A stretch of 64,000 nucleotides of DNA from Salinibacterium sp. PAMC 21357 (GCF_000247645.1 NZ_AHWA01000004.1:682001-746000), one strand, 5' to 3'; shown: positions 8,472-17,723, numbered from the stretch's first letter. Numbers and translations: made by a program. Notes: generated by a model not told the origin, from the letters alone.

Positions 8472-10093
8472 CCGCCCAAGTATCCGTCACCGCGCTCACG
8501 ATCGACGGGCCAGCTGGCGTCGTTGTCGCTCCCTTCGACTTCTCGATAGCGCCAGGTGAAACCCTTGCCCTCATCGGCGAATCGGGCTCGGGCAAGACTC
8601 TCTCCGCCAAAGCCATCGCGGGGCTCCTACCCGCTGGCTTCACCGCGCGGGGCACCATCGCGCTGTCGAGTGCCACCATCGAACTGCCGTCAACGGATGC
8701 CGTGTGGCGTGCGACCCGAGGTCGCCGCATCTCGCTGCTGCTGCAAGATCCGTTCACGAGCCTGAGCCCCGTACACCGCTGCGGCACCCAAATCGGGATG
8801 ACGATCGATGCCGCGAGCGCGACCCGCCTCAGCCGCGACGAACGCACCGCCCGCATCACGCGAAGCCTCGCCGAAGTGAACCTGCCCGCGGATGTCGCGC
8901 GCGCCTACCCGCACGAACTCTCCGGCGGAATGCGTCAACGGGTTGCGATCGCGGCGGCCCTCGCCACCGACCCCGAACTGCTCATTGCTGACGAGCCAAC
9001 TACGGCTCTCGATGCGAGCAACCAGGGCGAGATTCTCGACCTGCTTCGCGGGCTCCAAGAGAAGCGCGGCATGGCTGCCCTACTCATCTCGCACGACCTC
9101 GGCATGGTGCGCGGGCGAGCGGAGCACGTGCTCGTGATGCGCCACGGCGAGATCGTGGAACGCGGGGTGACGAGCTCCGTGCTCAACGCCCCAAGCCACC
9201 CCTACACTCGGGCGCTGATCGACGCCGACCCCTCGCTCACCGATCGTTCGGCTCGGGTCGTGCGGGGGGCATCCGGTGCTGGCGTTTCCGGTTCAGCCGA
9301 GGCGAAGGCGACCGGCACTACTGCGGACAGCACGACTGTGAGCGTCGACGCGACCGCCGACCTCGTCGTCGCGACCGCCGTCACGAAGAGTTTCGGCGAT
9401 AAGACGGTGCTGCACGGTGTGAGCATCACGGTCGGCCGCGGTGAAACCGTGGGGGTAGTCGGCGAGAGTGGATCGGGCAAGACCACGATCGCCCGCTGTA
9501 TCGCGGGCCTCGAACGCGAGTCCAGCGGCGTCATCGAGTTCGAGGGGGTCGCCTTGGCGCCCGGTCGTGCATCACGAACGCCGAAGCAAATGCAGATCGT
9601 GTTCCAGGACCCGTACTCGTCGTTGAACCCGATGATCAGTGTTGGTCGATCACTGAAGCTCGCGCTGCGGGTGGCGGGGCGTCCGGCCTCCGACTTGAAT
9701 GGTCTTCTGCAATTGGTCGAGTTGCCCGCCGATTTCGCGAGCAAGCGTCCAGCCGAGCTCTCGGGCGGGCAGCGGCAACGCATCGCCATCGCACGCGCGT
9801 TGGCCGTTCAGCCGCAGCTTCTCATTTGTGACGAATCGGTATCTGCTCTCGACGTTTCGGTGCAGAAGCAGATCCTCGATCTGCTCGCAAAACTGCGGGT
9901 TGATCTTGGGCTCTCGATCCTGTTCATCTCCCATGACCTTGCCGTTGTGCGTCAGCTCGCCGACCGCGTGTATGTGCTGCGCAATGGCAACGTTGTGGAA
10001 TCGGGCCAGTGCCACGATGTGCTGACCTCTCCCCAACATCCGTATACCCAATCCCTCGTCGCGGCCTCAATTCACGAAGCAGCTCCGCACTGA
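8468..10093 (+). CDS. Double ATPase subunit of the peptide ABC importer (DppD-DppF fusion type)
   Basis: The 541-residue protein contains two complete ABC ATPase domains. Domain 1 has Walker A GESGSGKT at residues 37-44, signature LSGGMRQRVAI and Walker B LLIADEPT. Domain 2 has Walker A GESGSGKT at 332-339, signature LSGGQRQRIAI and Walker B LLICDES, where Ser replaces the usual Pro after DE. A Ser/Thr/Ala-rich linker at about residues 260-295 joins them. Fusion of the two ATPases is common in actinobacterial peptide importers. Start ATG 8468 overlaps the preceding stop (ATGA). An upstream in-frame extension is possible but would lie inside the permease gene and is not protein-like. Confidence 0.94.
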   Translation: MTAQVSVTALTIDGPAGVVVAPFDFSIAPGETLALIGESGSGKTLSAKAIAGLLPAGFTARGTIALSSATIELPSTDAVWRATRGRRISLLLQDPFTSLSPVHRCGTQIGMTIDAASATRLSRDERTARITRSLAEVNLPADVARAYPHELSGGMRQRVAIAAALATDPELLIADEPTTALDASNQGEILDLLRGLQEKRGMAALLISHDLGMVRGRAEHVLVMRHGEIVERGVTSSVLNAPSHPYTRALIDADPSLTDRSARVVRGASGAGVSGSAEAKATGTTADSTTVSVDATADLVVATAVTKSFGDKTVLHGVSITVGRGETVGVVGESGSGKTTIARCIAGLERESSGVIEFEGVALAPGRASRTPKQMQIVFQDPYSSLNPMISVGRSLKLALRVAGRPASDLNGLLQLVELPADFASKRPAELSGGQRQRIAIARALAVQPQLLICDESVSALDVSVQKQILDLLAKLRVDLGLSILFISHDLAVVRQLADRVYVLRNGNVVESGQCHDVLTSPQHPYTQSLVAASIHEAAPH

Positions 10094-10134
10094 TCTGGGC
10101 GCCACAAGCCCCCAAGATCGTCAGAAAGGACCCC

Positions 10135-11256
10135 GTGGAGACTTCCACTCACACCGTCGAGCAGTTCGCCCCGGCAGACGCTCCCGCTTCACTTCTTAGT
10201 GCCCTCGGCAACGAGCGCGCCGAATTCTGGCAGGTCGATCGCGAACCGTACATTCCCCAAATTTGGATGCTCCTCTCCCCGCACGGCACTGCCGCCGCCC
10301 TCACCTCAGGCCGCCCGAACACGCGCTACACGAAGCTCGTCGACCTCTGGTCTGACACTGGTAGCGCAGCAGAACTACTGGTGGACGAGATCGTTGCCGC
10401 GTCCCAGCGTCGCGGTGACGCCTGCGTGAAATGGCAGCTCGCGACGGAGGCTCAACTGCCCGGCTTCGCTCGCGCGCTCGGCTTCAGTGAAATGCGCGAG
10501 CCCATCTCCTCGGCCGATGGCACTCGCGATGTGCACGGTTTCGTCTTATGGCACGCTGAATGGCCGCACCCTCAACTGCGCTATTACGGGCAAACCACCC
10601 TGTTCACGTGTGGTGCGGTGGCGGCGATGACGGCGCTCACTCAGCTCGGGCTCGATCCCTTCGATTCAAGTGCTGACGCGGATGCCCGTGAGCGCGAACT
10701 CGCTTTCTGGCGTGCCGCGACGAACTTTCCCGCCTGCGAACCGATCGGCCTTGCCGTTGCCGTGCACGACGCGGTTGCCTCAGCCGTTACGTCTCCTTCA
10801 GCGCCCGTCGACGGTGCCATGCCCGGCACTCTGCCCGTGCGTCTCGAACTCCACCTCGACACCACCGAACCGACACTCCTCGAAACCTACGAGGGTGAAG
10901 AGCGTGTGTTTCGGGAGCAGCTGCAGGCGCAGTCGCGGGCCGAAGCGGCGAGCCGCGGCATCCAACAGCACACTGCCCCGCTGTCAATTAAACAGATCGT
11001 GCAGCGTGTTTCTGAGGGCGAGCTTGCGATTCTGTTGATCGAAGAAGAACCCATGCACGACGCCTCGACACCACACTGGGTTGTCGCTCACGCGGTGCAG
11101 GGCGACACTGTGCTGCTCAACGATCCGTGGATCACTGCTGAGCAGGGCGAGACCTGGGTCGACTCTCACGATCTGCCTGTTTCGATCGCGGTGCTCGATC
11201 AAATGTCTGCCTTCGGCGACCCCGCTTATCGTGGCGTGATTTTTGTGGCACGCTAG
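10135..11256 (+). CDS. C39-peptidase-like protein with a GNAT-like N-terminal domain
   Basis: The 373-residue protein looks bipartite. The first about 145 residues resemble a GNAT acetyltransferase, with 'LPGFARALGFSEMREP' as the typical C-terminal GNAT turn. The rest resembles the C39-like (DUF3335) cysteine peptidase fold: Cys159 in TLFTCGAVAAM, His314 in PHWVV and Asp330 in LLNDPW are the expected catalytic triad. It has no signal peptide, so it is likely cytoplasmic. GTG 10135 was chosen because AAAGGA lies just upstream and the DNA before it is the tail of the ATPase gene. Its place directly after a peptide importer suggests it acts on the imported compound, by hydrolysis or transfer. 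Substrate and reaction are unknown. Confidence 0.8.
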   Translation: METSTHTVEQFAPADAPASLLSALGNERAEFWQVDREPYIPQIWMLLSPHGTAAALTSGRPNTRYTKLVDLWSDTGSAAELLVDEIVAASQRRGDACVKWQLATEAQLPGFARALGFSEMREPISSADGTRDVHGFVLWHAEWPHPQLRYYGQTTLFTCGAVAAMTALTQLGLDPFDSSADADARERELAFWRAATNFPACEPIGLAVAVHDAVASAVTSPSAPVDGAMPGTLPVRLELHLDTTEPTLLETYEGEERVFREQLQAQSRAEAASRGIQQHTAPLSIKQIVQRVSEGELAILLIEEEPMHDASTPHWVVAHAVQGDTVLLNDPWITAEQGETWVDSHDLPVSIAVLDQMSAFGDPAYRGVIFVAR

Positions 11257-11280
11257 CTCTCAATAACGTGAGGAGCGGTC

Positions 11281-12237
11281 GTGAGCAACCCTGAAGAGAA
11301 CCCCGCTGAAGTGCTGTGCGAGACCCAAGCCGGTACGGGCGTGCAGTTGCTTGGCCCTCGTGACGTTCCGTTGGGAGGGCCACGGGCGATGACCGTGCGC
11401 CGCACTCTTCCCCAGCGCTCGCGATCACTTATTGGCGGGTGGTGTTTCGTTGATCACTACGGTCCAGACACAACGCGCATGGTCGTTCCGCCGCATCCGC
11501 ACACGGGATTGCAGACCGTCAGCTGGCTCTTCGCTGGCGACATCGAGCACCGCGATAGTGTCGGCAGTGTCGCCACCGTGCGGCCCGGTGAGCTGAACTT
11601 GATGACCGCCGGGCGCGGCATCTCCCATTCAGAGATCTCCCCCAGCACGCCAACGCGATTGCATGGTGCCCAACTCTGGGTGGCGTTGCCAGATTCGGCC
11701 CGCAACACCGAACCCGGTTTCGAAAGCTACGCGCCAACGCCCTTCACCCTCCAGGGCGCAACCGTGAGCGTTTTCATCGGTGAACTTACCGGGGTGAGCT
11801 CGCCCGCCCGAGTCTTCTCCCCGCTCCTCGGCGCTCAAATTGATGTGCCCGCTGGCACCACCCTTACGGTGCCCATCAATCCCACGTTCGAACATGGTGT
11901 TCTCGTGGATGCTGGCGAGATCACCGTCGAGCACGTCACGACCCCGCCCAATCACCTGGCGTACCTCTCTCCCGGCGCAACTGAACTTGTGATTATGGCG
12001 ACAACGGATGCTCGCCTTTTGCTGCTCGGTGGCGAACCGCTTGGCGAGTCCATCGTCATGTGGTGGAACTTCATTGGGCGCAGTCACGAAGAGATCGTGG
12101 AGTTTCGAGCCCAATGGCAGCGCGAGGTCATTGAGGGCAATGACCCGAACGGCCGTTTCGGCACGGTACCCGGCAGCGACAAGGCTCCGCTTCCTGCACC
12201 AGAACTGCCGACGGTTCGGCTGAAGCCGCGCGACTAG
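11281..12237 (+). CDS. Pirin-family protein (bicupin)
   Basis: The 318-residue product has the pirin N-terminal cupin with the metal-binding pattern visible as VPPHPHTGLQTVSWLF and 'GREL'-like 'PGELNLMTAGRGISHSE', where the clustered His and Glu residues bind iron or another metal. A second cupin fills the C-terminal half, ending in 'WWNFIGRSHEEI'. Some pirins oxidise flavonols such as quercetin and others act as redox-sensing cofactors, so the role here is open. GTG 11281 follows GAGGAG at 11270-11275. It is 24 bases after the C39-like gene and is likely the last gene of the peptide-import operon. The next gene converges after 19 bases. Confidence 0.9.
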   Translation: MSNPEENPAEVLCETQAGTGVQLLGPRDVPLGGPRAMTVRRTLPQRSRSLIGGWCFVDHYGPDTTRMVVPPHPHTGLQTVSWLFAGDIEHRDSVGSVATVRPGELNLMTAGRGISHSEISPSTPTRLHGAQLWVALPDSARNTEPGFESYAPTPFTLQGATVSVFIGELTGVSSPARVFSPLLGAQIDVPAGTTLTVPINPTFEHGVLVDAGEITVEHVTTPPNHLAYLSPGATELVIMATTDARLLLLGGEPLGESIVMWWNFIGRSHEEIVEFRAQWQREVIEGNDPNGRFGTVPGSDKAPLPAPELPTVRLKPRD

Positions 12238-12256
12238 TTGCAACGACCTTTGCGGT

Positions 12257-14497
12257 CTAGAGTGCGCCGCACGAATCGAGATCGTCAACCGCAGTGGCCC
12301 TCAACACGAGAGCCTCATCAGGGTGCAGAATCGGCAGCTGAAGCCCCACCGATCCAAGCACTGCGCCCGACAGCGCGAGCTCGCCGTCGTGCCACCAAGC
12401 TGGCGCAGTGCCCGGATAGGTTGCCGCTACCGCGCCTACATCTACGGGGCTGATGCAGTACAGGCGGTGCGGGTCAAGTCCCGGCAAACGCCGGGCGGTC
12501 GGTACAGAATCGGTAGGGGTAGTGAGGTTGGTCACCCAGAACACGGCGTCGTCCGCATTAGCGGAGACGATTCCTGTGACGAGCGGGTCGGTGCCGATCT
12601 CGCTGCGAACAACCCGTCCCGAGTGGATCAGCCCGCGAAGCGAACGGTAGACGTCCGCCCACGCGCGCAGCGCATCCTTCTCCTCGTCGGTGGTATTTGT
12701 GAGATCCCACTCGATACCGGAGTGCCCCATGAGCGCCGTTGCGAGCCGAAAACTCAACGAGAGCGAACGTCCTGAAGTATGGGCCGGCGAGGAGCCAACA
12801 TGCGACCCCAGATATTCAAAGGGCACGAGTAGGTTTGTCCAGCGCATGATCGAGAAACGGTCGTGCGCGTCATTAGTGTCGGAGGGCCACACCCGCTGAA
12901 CGCGCTCCAGAACTCCGGCATCCACTCGGGCACCGCCCGAGGCGCACGACTCGATCTCAACGTGCGGGTAGCGGTCGCGAAGCTCATCCATGAGCAGGTA
13001 GGTGGCTCGCACGTGGCGGTGCACTGAACCGCCGAGCAAGTCACGGTTCATGTCCCACTTGAGATAGCTGATGGCGTACTCGTCAAGCAATGCGGCGATT
13101 GCCTCGCGCACATATTCCCGGGCGGCTGGGTTGTCGAGGTCGAGCACGTATTGGTTGCGCCACGACTTCGGTAGCGGCCGGTCATCGTCCCGCAGAATCC
13201 ACTCCGGATGCTCTCGCGCCAGAGCGGAGTCGAGAGACAGCATCTCGGGCTCCACCCACAACCCGAATTGCATCCCACTGGCGGTAACCCGGTCTACGAG
13301 AGGAGCTAGACCCTCAGGCCAGGAGGCCGCATCGACGGTCCAGTCACCGAGCGCGCGCTTGTCATCGGTGCGGTTGGTCATCCAGCCGTCATCGAGCACG
13401 AAACGTTCGACGCCCACCTCCGCGGCAGCGTCGGCGAGTGCCGCCAACTGCTCGAAGTTGTGGTCGAAATAGACGGCCTCCCACGTGTTCAGGGTGAGAG
13501 GACGCGGGGTCGACGGATGCGCGGGCAGATCACGGAACCACGAATGAAAACGATCGCTCACTCCATCGAGGCCGGCATCCGACCAGGCAGCGTACGTCCA
13601 CGGCGTTTCGTAGCTGTCGCCTGTTGCGAGCCGCACTTCGCCGGGCGCGAGCAGTTCGGCGGCGCCCATCGTGGTGAAGCCAAGTGCGGTGCGATCGATC
13701 CACACTCTCGTATCGCCACTGGTACCGAGGTGCAGAGCCCAGACCTCACCGTGGCGGAAACCAAAGCCGGGTGTGCCCGCCACCGTGAGATAAGAGTCAT
13801 CGTGACCGCGGCGGCCGTGACGCGATTCGCGCAGCCACGTGCCGTAGTCGATGGCGGAGCGCTGGGGTTGGCGTTCGGCCGCCCAGATTCCGCTGAAGTC
13901 GAGTCGCTCGCGCGCTACGGGCGCGAGCGGAAGAATGGTGGCCAGCGACGAGAGCTCGAAGGTCTCGGTGGCAGTGTTCGTGAGCTGCGAGCGGCTGCGC
14001 AGCACTCCGGCAGCAGTCAGCTCGAAGTCGATCGTCAGGCGCAACGTCGCGACAGTCGCGCCCACCGCGTCCGCACCCGCATCCGCATCCGCATCCGCAT
14101 CCGCATCCGCATCGATCAGCGTGATCGAAACACGGCGAGGCTCCGGATGCTCGATGCCCTCTATTCGCAGCGCCGGCCGGCGCACTCGCGCGCCGCGCGC
14201 GTCGTTGCCCCGTTCAGCAGAGGAGCGATCATGGCGGCCCTCAAGCCCGGGAAGGCCACTCCAGCCTTCGGCGAGCAACGGAACAATGCTCAGCCGGAAG
14301 GGTTCGTCGATGGAACTCGGCCCGAGGGCACGCTCGCGTGAATCTGCCAGCGCCGCTAGTTGTGTGGCGGAGAGTTCTCCGAGGTCTGCACCCCAGTGCG
14401 TGATCGACGGCACGCCCGTGCCGCGAGCATCCAGCACGAAGCTGGTGCCCGCGGCACGGAGGTGAACGATGTCGTTCGTGTTATTCGTTGACAGCAA
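12257..14497 (-). CDS. Alpha-galactosidase, glycoside hydrolase family 36
   Basis: The 746-residue enzyme hydrolyses terminal alpha-galactosyl residues (melibiose, raffinose-type sugars) and has no signal peptide, so it acts in the cytoplasm. GH36 motifs are clear: the nucleophile Asp482 in KWDMNRD, ESCASGGARVD at about 516-526, and the expected acid/base Asp540 in WPSD. The start is TTG 14497, overlapping the end of the binding-protein gene by 17 bases; no ATG or GTG is better placed. A run of Asp-Ala pairs (about residues 130-145) is encoded by a hexanucleotide repeat at 14081-14110. It is the last gene of the galactoside operon. Confidence 0.93.
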   Translation of the reverse strand: MLSTNNTNDIVHLRAAGTSFVLDARGTGVPSITHWGADLGELSATQLAALADSRERALGPSSIDEPFRLSIVPLLAEGWSGLPGLEGRHDRSSAERGNDARGARVRRPALRIEGIEHPEPRRVSITLIDADADADADADAGADAVGATVATLRLTIDFELTAAGVLRSRSQLTNTATETFELSSLATILPLAPVARERLDFSGIWAAERQPQRSAIDYGTWLRESRHGRRGHDDSYLTVAGTPGFGFRHGEVWALHLGTSGDTRVWIDRTALGFTTMGAAELLAPGEVRLATGDSYETPWTYAAWSDAGLDGVSDRFHSWFRDLPAHPSTPRPLTLNTWEAVYFDHNFEQLAALADAAAEVGVERFVLDDGWMTNRTDDKRALGDWTVDAASWPEGLAPLVDRVTASGMQFGLWVEPEMLSLDSALAREHPEWILRDDDRPLPKSWRNQYVLDLDNPAAREYVREAIAALLDEYAISYLKWDMNRDLLGGSVHRHVRATYLLMDELRDRYPHVEIESCASGGARVDAGVLERVQRVWPSDTNDAHDRFSIMRWTNLLVPFEYLGSHVGSSPAHTSGRSLSLSFRLATALMGHSGIEWDLTNTTDEEKDALRAWADVYRSLRGLIHSGRVVRSEIGTDPLVTGIVSANADDAVFWVTNLTTPTDSVPTARRLPGLDPHRLYCISPVDVGAVAATYPGTAPAWWHDGELALSGAVLGSVGLQLPILHPDEALVLRATAVDDLDSCGAL
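14081..14113. repeat. Hexanucleotide microsatellite inside the GH36 gene
   Basis: Five perfect ATCCGC units occupy 14081-14110, followed by a partial unit. On the coding (minus) strand they encode alternating Asp and Ala in a loop of the N-terminal beta domain, in a region where GH36 proteins vary. Because the unit is six bases, slippage would change loop length without breaking the frame. Confidence 0.85.
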
Positions 14498-15812
14498 TCG
14501 CGGCAGCCTTCATGGCGTCGATTGTCTTCTGCTGACCTGTCTTCAGAGCATCCGTGAGGGTGCTTGAACCAGAGATCGCGCCAGAGAATCCGTCGGCAAC
14601 GTCGGTGTATACCTGCGTCATCGTCGGGCCCCACGTGAAGTCAGGGTTGACTTCTGCGCCAGCAGCGGCGAAGACGTCATAGATGTTCTGTCCGCCGAAG
14701 AAGTCGAGACCTTCGGAGAAGGCCGGCAGGTCGCCACCGGTCTTCGTTGCGGGGTAGATGTTCGCCGTTGCGTTCATGCTAGCGAGGGCCTCAGGGTCAG
14801 TGTTCAACCAGAGAGCGAACTGTGCGGCCTCGTAGGGGTGTTCGCTTCCCTTGAGAACTGCGGTGCTCGATCCGCCCCAGTTGCCGGCAGCAGAGTCGCC
14901 TTCGGTCCACTGCGGCATCGGAGCGACAGCCCAGTTGCCGGCGGTGTCAGGTGCACCACTCGTGATGGAGTTTGCACCCCACACTGCGGAAACCCAGCTC
15001 CAGACTTCACCGGAGTTGTAGCCGTTGTTCCATTCGTCGGTCCAGGCCGGGAGCGTAGCGACGAGGTCGTCGTCAAGCAGTCCCTGCCAGTAGTCGGCGA
15101 CCATGGTCGACTCGGGCGAGTCGAGGGTTACGTCCCACGCTTCACCGTCGTTCTTGAACCATTGGCCGTCAGCTTGCCAGACGAGACCGGCGAAAGCGTT
15201 GATGTCACTCTGCGAGAAGTTGGTGATGTAGCCACCCTCTGCACGGATCGTCTTCGCTGCCTCAGCGTATTCGTCCCACGTAGTCGGGATGGCGATGCCA
15301 GCCTGCTCGAAAAGGTCAGCGCGGTAGAACAGCGCCTCGGGACCGGTGTCCTGCGGGATTGCATAGACAGCGTCGTCTTCACCGAACGTGACCTGGCTCC
15401 AGGTCCAGTCGATGAAGTCGTCCTGAGCATCCATAACTCCAGCACATTCGGCGATGTTCACTACACCGTCTTGTACGCGGAAGTTGGGCAGGGCGTCGTA
15501 CTCAATCTGACCGAGGTCGGGCGCGTTGCCAGCTTCGATCTGGTTGAAGAAGTTCTTGTACGTGCCACCAAGACCATTGGGACCGGTCTGAACCTTGACC
15601 TGGATGTCGGGGTTCTTTTCGTTCCAGATTGCGGCAGCGTCTTCCATGCCGGGCAACCAGGTCGTGAAGTCGAGTGTTACGGGGCCGTCAGACGGAGTAC
15701 AGCCGGCGGCGTCAGTGCCACCATCTGTGCCGGTGCCGGATGAGCATGCAGAGAGTGCGAGCACGGAGACGAGCATCAGTGCTCCTCCGGCGCGAGCTAT
15801 GCGATTAGCCAT
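14481..15812 (-). CDS. Sugar-binding lipoprotein of the galactoside ABC importer
   Basis: The 443-residue protein is a family 1 extracellular solute-binding protein. Its lipoprotein signal ends in LALSAC (Cys23). The mature part has the typical 'PVTLDFTTWLPGMEDAAAIW' opening, 'YKNFFNQIEAGNAPDLGQIEYD' region and 'AAQFALWLN' helix. It should bind a galactoside outside the membrane and present it to the permeases at 15911-17723. The start ATG 15812 has AGGAAGG upstream. It is separated from the permease gene by about 100 bases containing three 13-base tandem repeats, whereas the other genes of the operon overlap. Confidence 0.93.
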   Translation of the reverse strand: MANRIARAGGALMLVSVLALSACSSGTGTDGGTDAAGCTPSDGPVTLDFTTWLPGMEDAAAIWNEKNPDIQVKVQTGPNGLGGTYKNFFNQIEAGNAPDLGQIEYDALPNFRVQDGVVNIAECAGVMDAQDDFIDWTWSQVTFGEDDAVYAIPQDTGPEALFYRADLFEQAGIAIPTTWDEYAEAAKTIRAEGGYITNFSQSDINAFAGLVWQADGQWFKNDGEAWDVTLDSPESTMVADYWQGLLDDDLVATLPAWTDEWNNGYNSGEVWSWVSAVWGANSITSGAPDTAGNWAVAPMPQWTEGDSAAGNWGGSSTAVLKGSEHPYEAAQFALWLNTDPEALASMNATANIYPATKTGGDLPAFSEGLDFFGGQNIYDVFAAAGAEVNPDFTWGPTMTQVYTDVADGFSGAISGSSTLTDALKTGQQKTIDAMKAAAIAVNE

Positions 15813-15827
15813 GCGATTACCTTCCTA

Positions 15828-15866
15828 GTGATTCTTCGTGGTGATTCTTCGTAGTGATTGTTCGTG
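15828..15866. repeat. Three tandem 13-base repeats in the leader of the binding-protein gene
   Basis: Units are GTGATTCTTCGTG (15828-15840), GTGATTCTTCGTA (15841-15853) and GTGATTGTTCGTG (15854-15866). They lie directly upstream of the ribosome site of the binding-protein gene on the minus-strand transcript. A role in mRNA processing or stability is possible. They may also be simple slippage products. Confidence 0.75.
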
Positions 15867-15910
15867 GTGCGGGTGTTCGCTCGGAGTAAGCCGAGAGATC
15901 TTGGGCGCTA

Positions 15911-16791
15911 TTACTTGAGCGCGCCCGTTCCTAGCCCACTGCGCCAGAAGCGCTGCAGGCTGAGGAAAGCGATGATGAGCGGGATGATCGACAACAGTGC
16001 GCCGATGACACGTAGGCCCGGATCTCGGGGATCTGGTTGACCTGGCTGTTCCAGATGTAGAGACCAAGAGTCACCGGGAACAGTTTTTCGTCGCGCAGCA
16101 TGATGAGCGGCAGAAAGAAGTTGTTCCAGATTGTGACGAATTGGAACAGGAAGATCGTGACCATTGCCGGGGTCATAAGCCGAGTCGCGACCGTGAAGAA
16201 CGTGCGAATCTCTCCGGAACCATCGATGCGGGCCGCTTCAACAAGTTCATCCGGAACACTTGAGGTCGCGTAGATGCGAGCGAGGTAAACACCGAACGGG
16301 CTAACAATGCTCGGCAAAAACACCGACCAGAATGTGTTGGTTGCCCCAACCTGGCTGAAGACCAAGAACAGCGGAAGCGCGAGCGCTGTTGCGGGAACTA
16401 GCACACCACCCAGCACAACGTTGAAGAGCGTTTCGCGGCCAGGGAACGAGTACTTAGCGAGCGCGTAGCCCATCATCGTGGCGAAAAGCGTCGCGACCGC
16501 GGCACCAGCACCGGCGTAAAGGATGCTGTTGAGCATCCACTGGAAGAAGAGTCCGTCACGGTAGTTCGCCAGATTGACGATGTTCTCAATGAGGTTGAAG
16601 TCTGCGAACCACAGTGGAGCTGATGACGTGAAATCGCCGCGGTCTTTCGTCGCCGCCACAAACAACCACCAGATCGGAACGAGGAAGTAGAAGGTGCAGA
16701 TTGCCATGACGAGCATGGCGCCCGAGCGCGAGAAGAGGCTTTCGCGAGGTCCTTGGTGCTTCTTCGTCGCCGAAGTTGTGGGGGCACTCAT
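15911..16791 (-). CDS. Carbohydrate ABC permease, MalG type, with an apparent frameshift near its end
   Basis: The protein has the usual six-helix MalG layout with the EAA loop '[27 protein letters not shown]' near the C-terminal third ([11 protein letters not shown] visible). Up to '[11 protein letters not shown]' the frame is normal. After that the frame gives a Ser/Cys-rich tail ending at 15931. Shifting by one base at about 16006-16009 restores [20 protein letters not shown] and ends with GTGALK and TAA at 15911-15913, the expected last helix and tail. Either one base is missing from the sequence or the last helix is truly lost. The start overlaps the previous stop by one base (TGATG). 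Confidence 0.88.
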
Positions 16792-17723
16792 CAGTCAGCC
16801 TTTCGCTGGGTGAACTTGAGCACGGTGAACGAGAGCGCAAAGGTGAAGAGCGCGAGCACCACAGAGAATGCTGCAGCCAGGTTCACGTTCGGCACTGACG
16901 CTGTCGAGTAGATGAGTAAGTTCGGGGTGAAGGTGCTGGTGACGGCCGAAGTGAAACTCTTGAAAACTTGAGGTTCGGCGAGCAGTTGCAGCGTTCCGAT
17001 GATCGAGAAGATCGCCGTGAGAGTGATAGCGGGAGTGATCAGCGGGATCTTGATCGACCACGCGATTCGGGCCTGCGACGCACCATCGAGGCGAGCCGCT
17101 TCATAGATCTCGCTCGGGATCGCCAGCAGCGCCGAATAGATGATGATCATGTTGTAGCCCACGAACACCCAGGTCACTACGTTGGCAATTGACCAGAGCA
17201 CGAGGTCGGCGCCCAAGAAGTTGATCTCTTTCGTGATCGCGGTAAACGGCGACAGGTTGGGTGAGTACAGGAAGCCCCACATGACTGCCGCGATTACACC
17301 GGGCACAGCGTACGGCGCGAAGAATGCAAGCCGGAAGAAGCGTTTGCCTCGCACGAGAGGTGAGTCCAGGAGCAAGGCGAGCAGCAGCGCGAGTCCGAGC
17401 ATGACCGGGACTTGAACAACGCCGAAGCCAAGAACGCGAAGAATGGATGCCCAGAACGCATCATCTTGGAACACCCGGGCGTACTGCACGAACCCGCCAA
17501 AGACTTCCGTCGGTTTGCCAAAGGTGCCGTCACGTTCGACCGTCAACAGCGACTGATAGATCGCCACAATGATCGGCACAATGTAGAACAGCCCGAACAG
17601 CACCGAGAATGGGGCGATGAAGAAAAGCACGGCTGCACGGTTCTTCGTGGCCTTTTTCTTGAGGCGCGGCTTCTGGATCACCGCCTTGGCTGGCGCGGCG
17701 GGCGTGGCAATGTCTGTAGTCAT
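16791..17723 (-). CDS. Carbohydrate ABC permease, MalF type
   Basis: The 310-residue product has a basic cytoplasmic N-terminus (KPRLKKKATKNR), six predicted helices and the EAA loop 'YEAARLDGASQARIAW' near residues 205-220. With the 15911-16791 permease it forms the membrane channel of the galactoside importer. It overlaps the beta-galactosidase stop by four bases (ATGA) and the MalG-type start by one base. No ATPase gene is present in the operon, which is normal for this class in actinobacteria, where MsiK-like ATPases are shared. Confidence 0.93.
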   Translation of the reverse strand: MTTDIATPAAPAKAVIQKPRLKKKATKNRAAVLFFIAPFSVLFGLFYIVPIIVAIYQSLLTVERDGTFGKPTEVFGGFVQYARVFQDDAFWASILRVLGFGVVQVPVMLGLALLLALLLDSPLVRGKRFFRLAFFAPYAVPGVIAAVMWGFLYSPNLSPFTAITKEINFLGADLVLWSIANVVTWVFVGYNMIIIYSALLAIPSEIYEAARLDGASQARIAWSIKIPLITPAITLTAIFSIIGTLQLLAEPQVFKSFTSAVTSTFTPNLLIYSTASVPNVNLAAAFSVVLALFTFALSFTVLKFTQRKAD

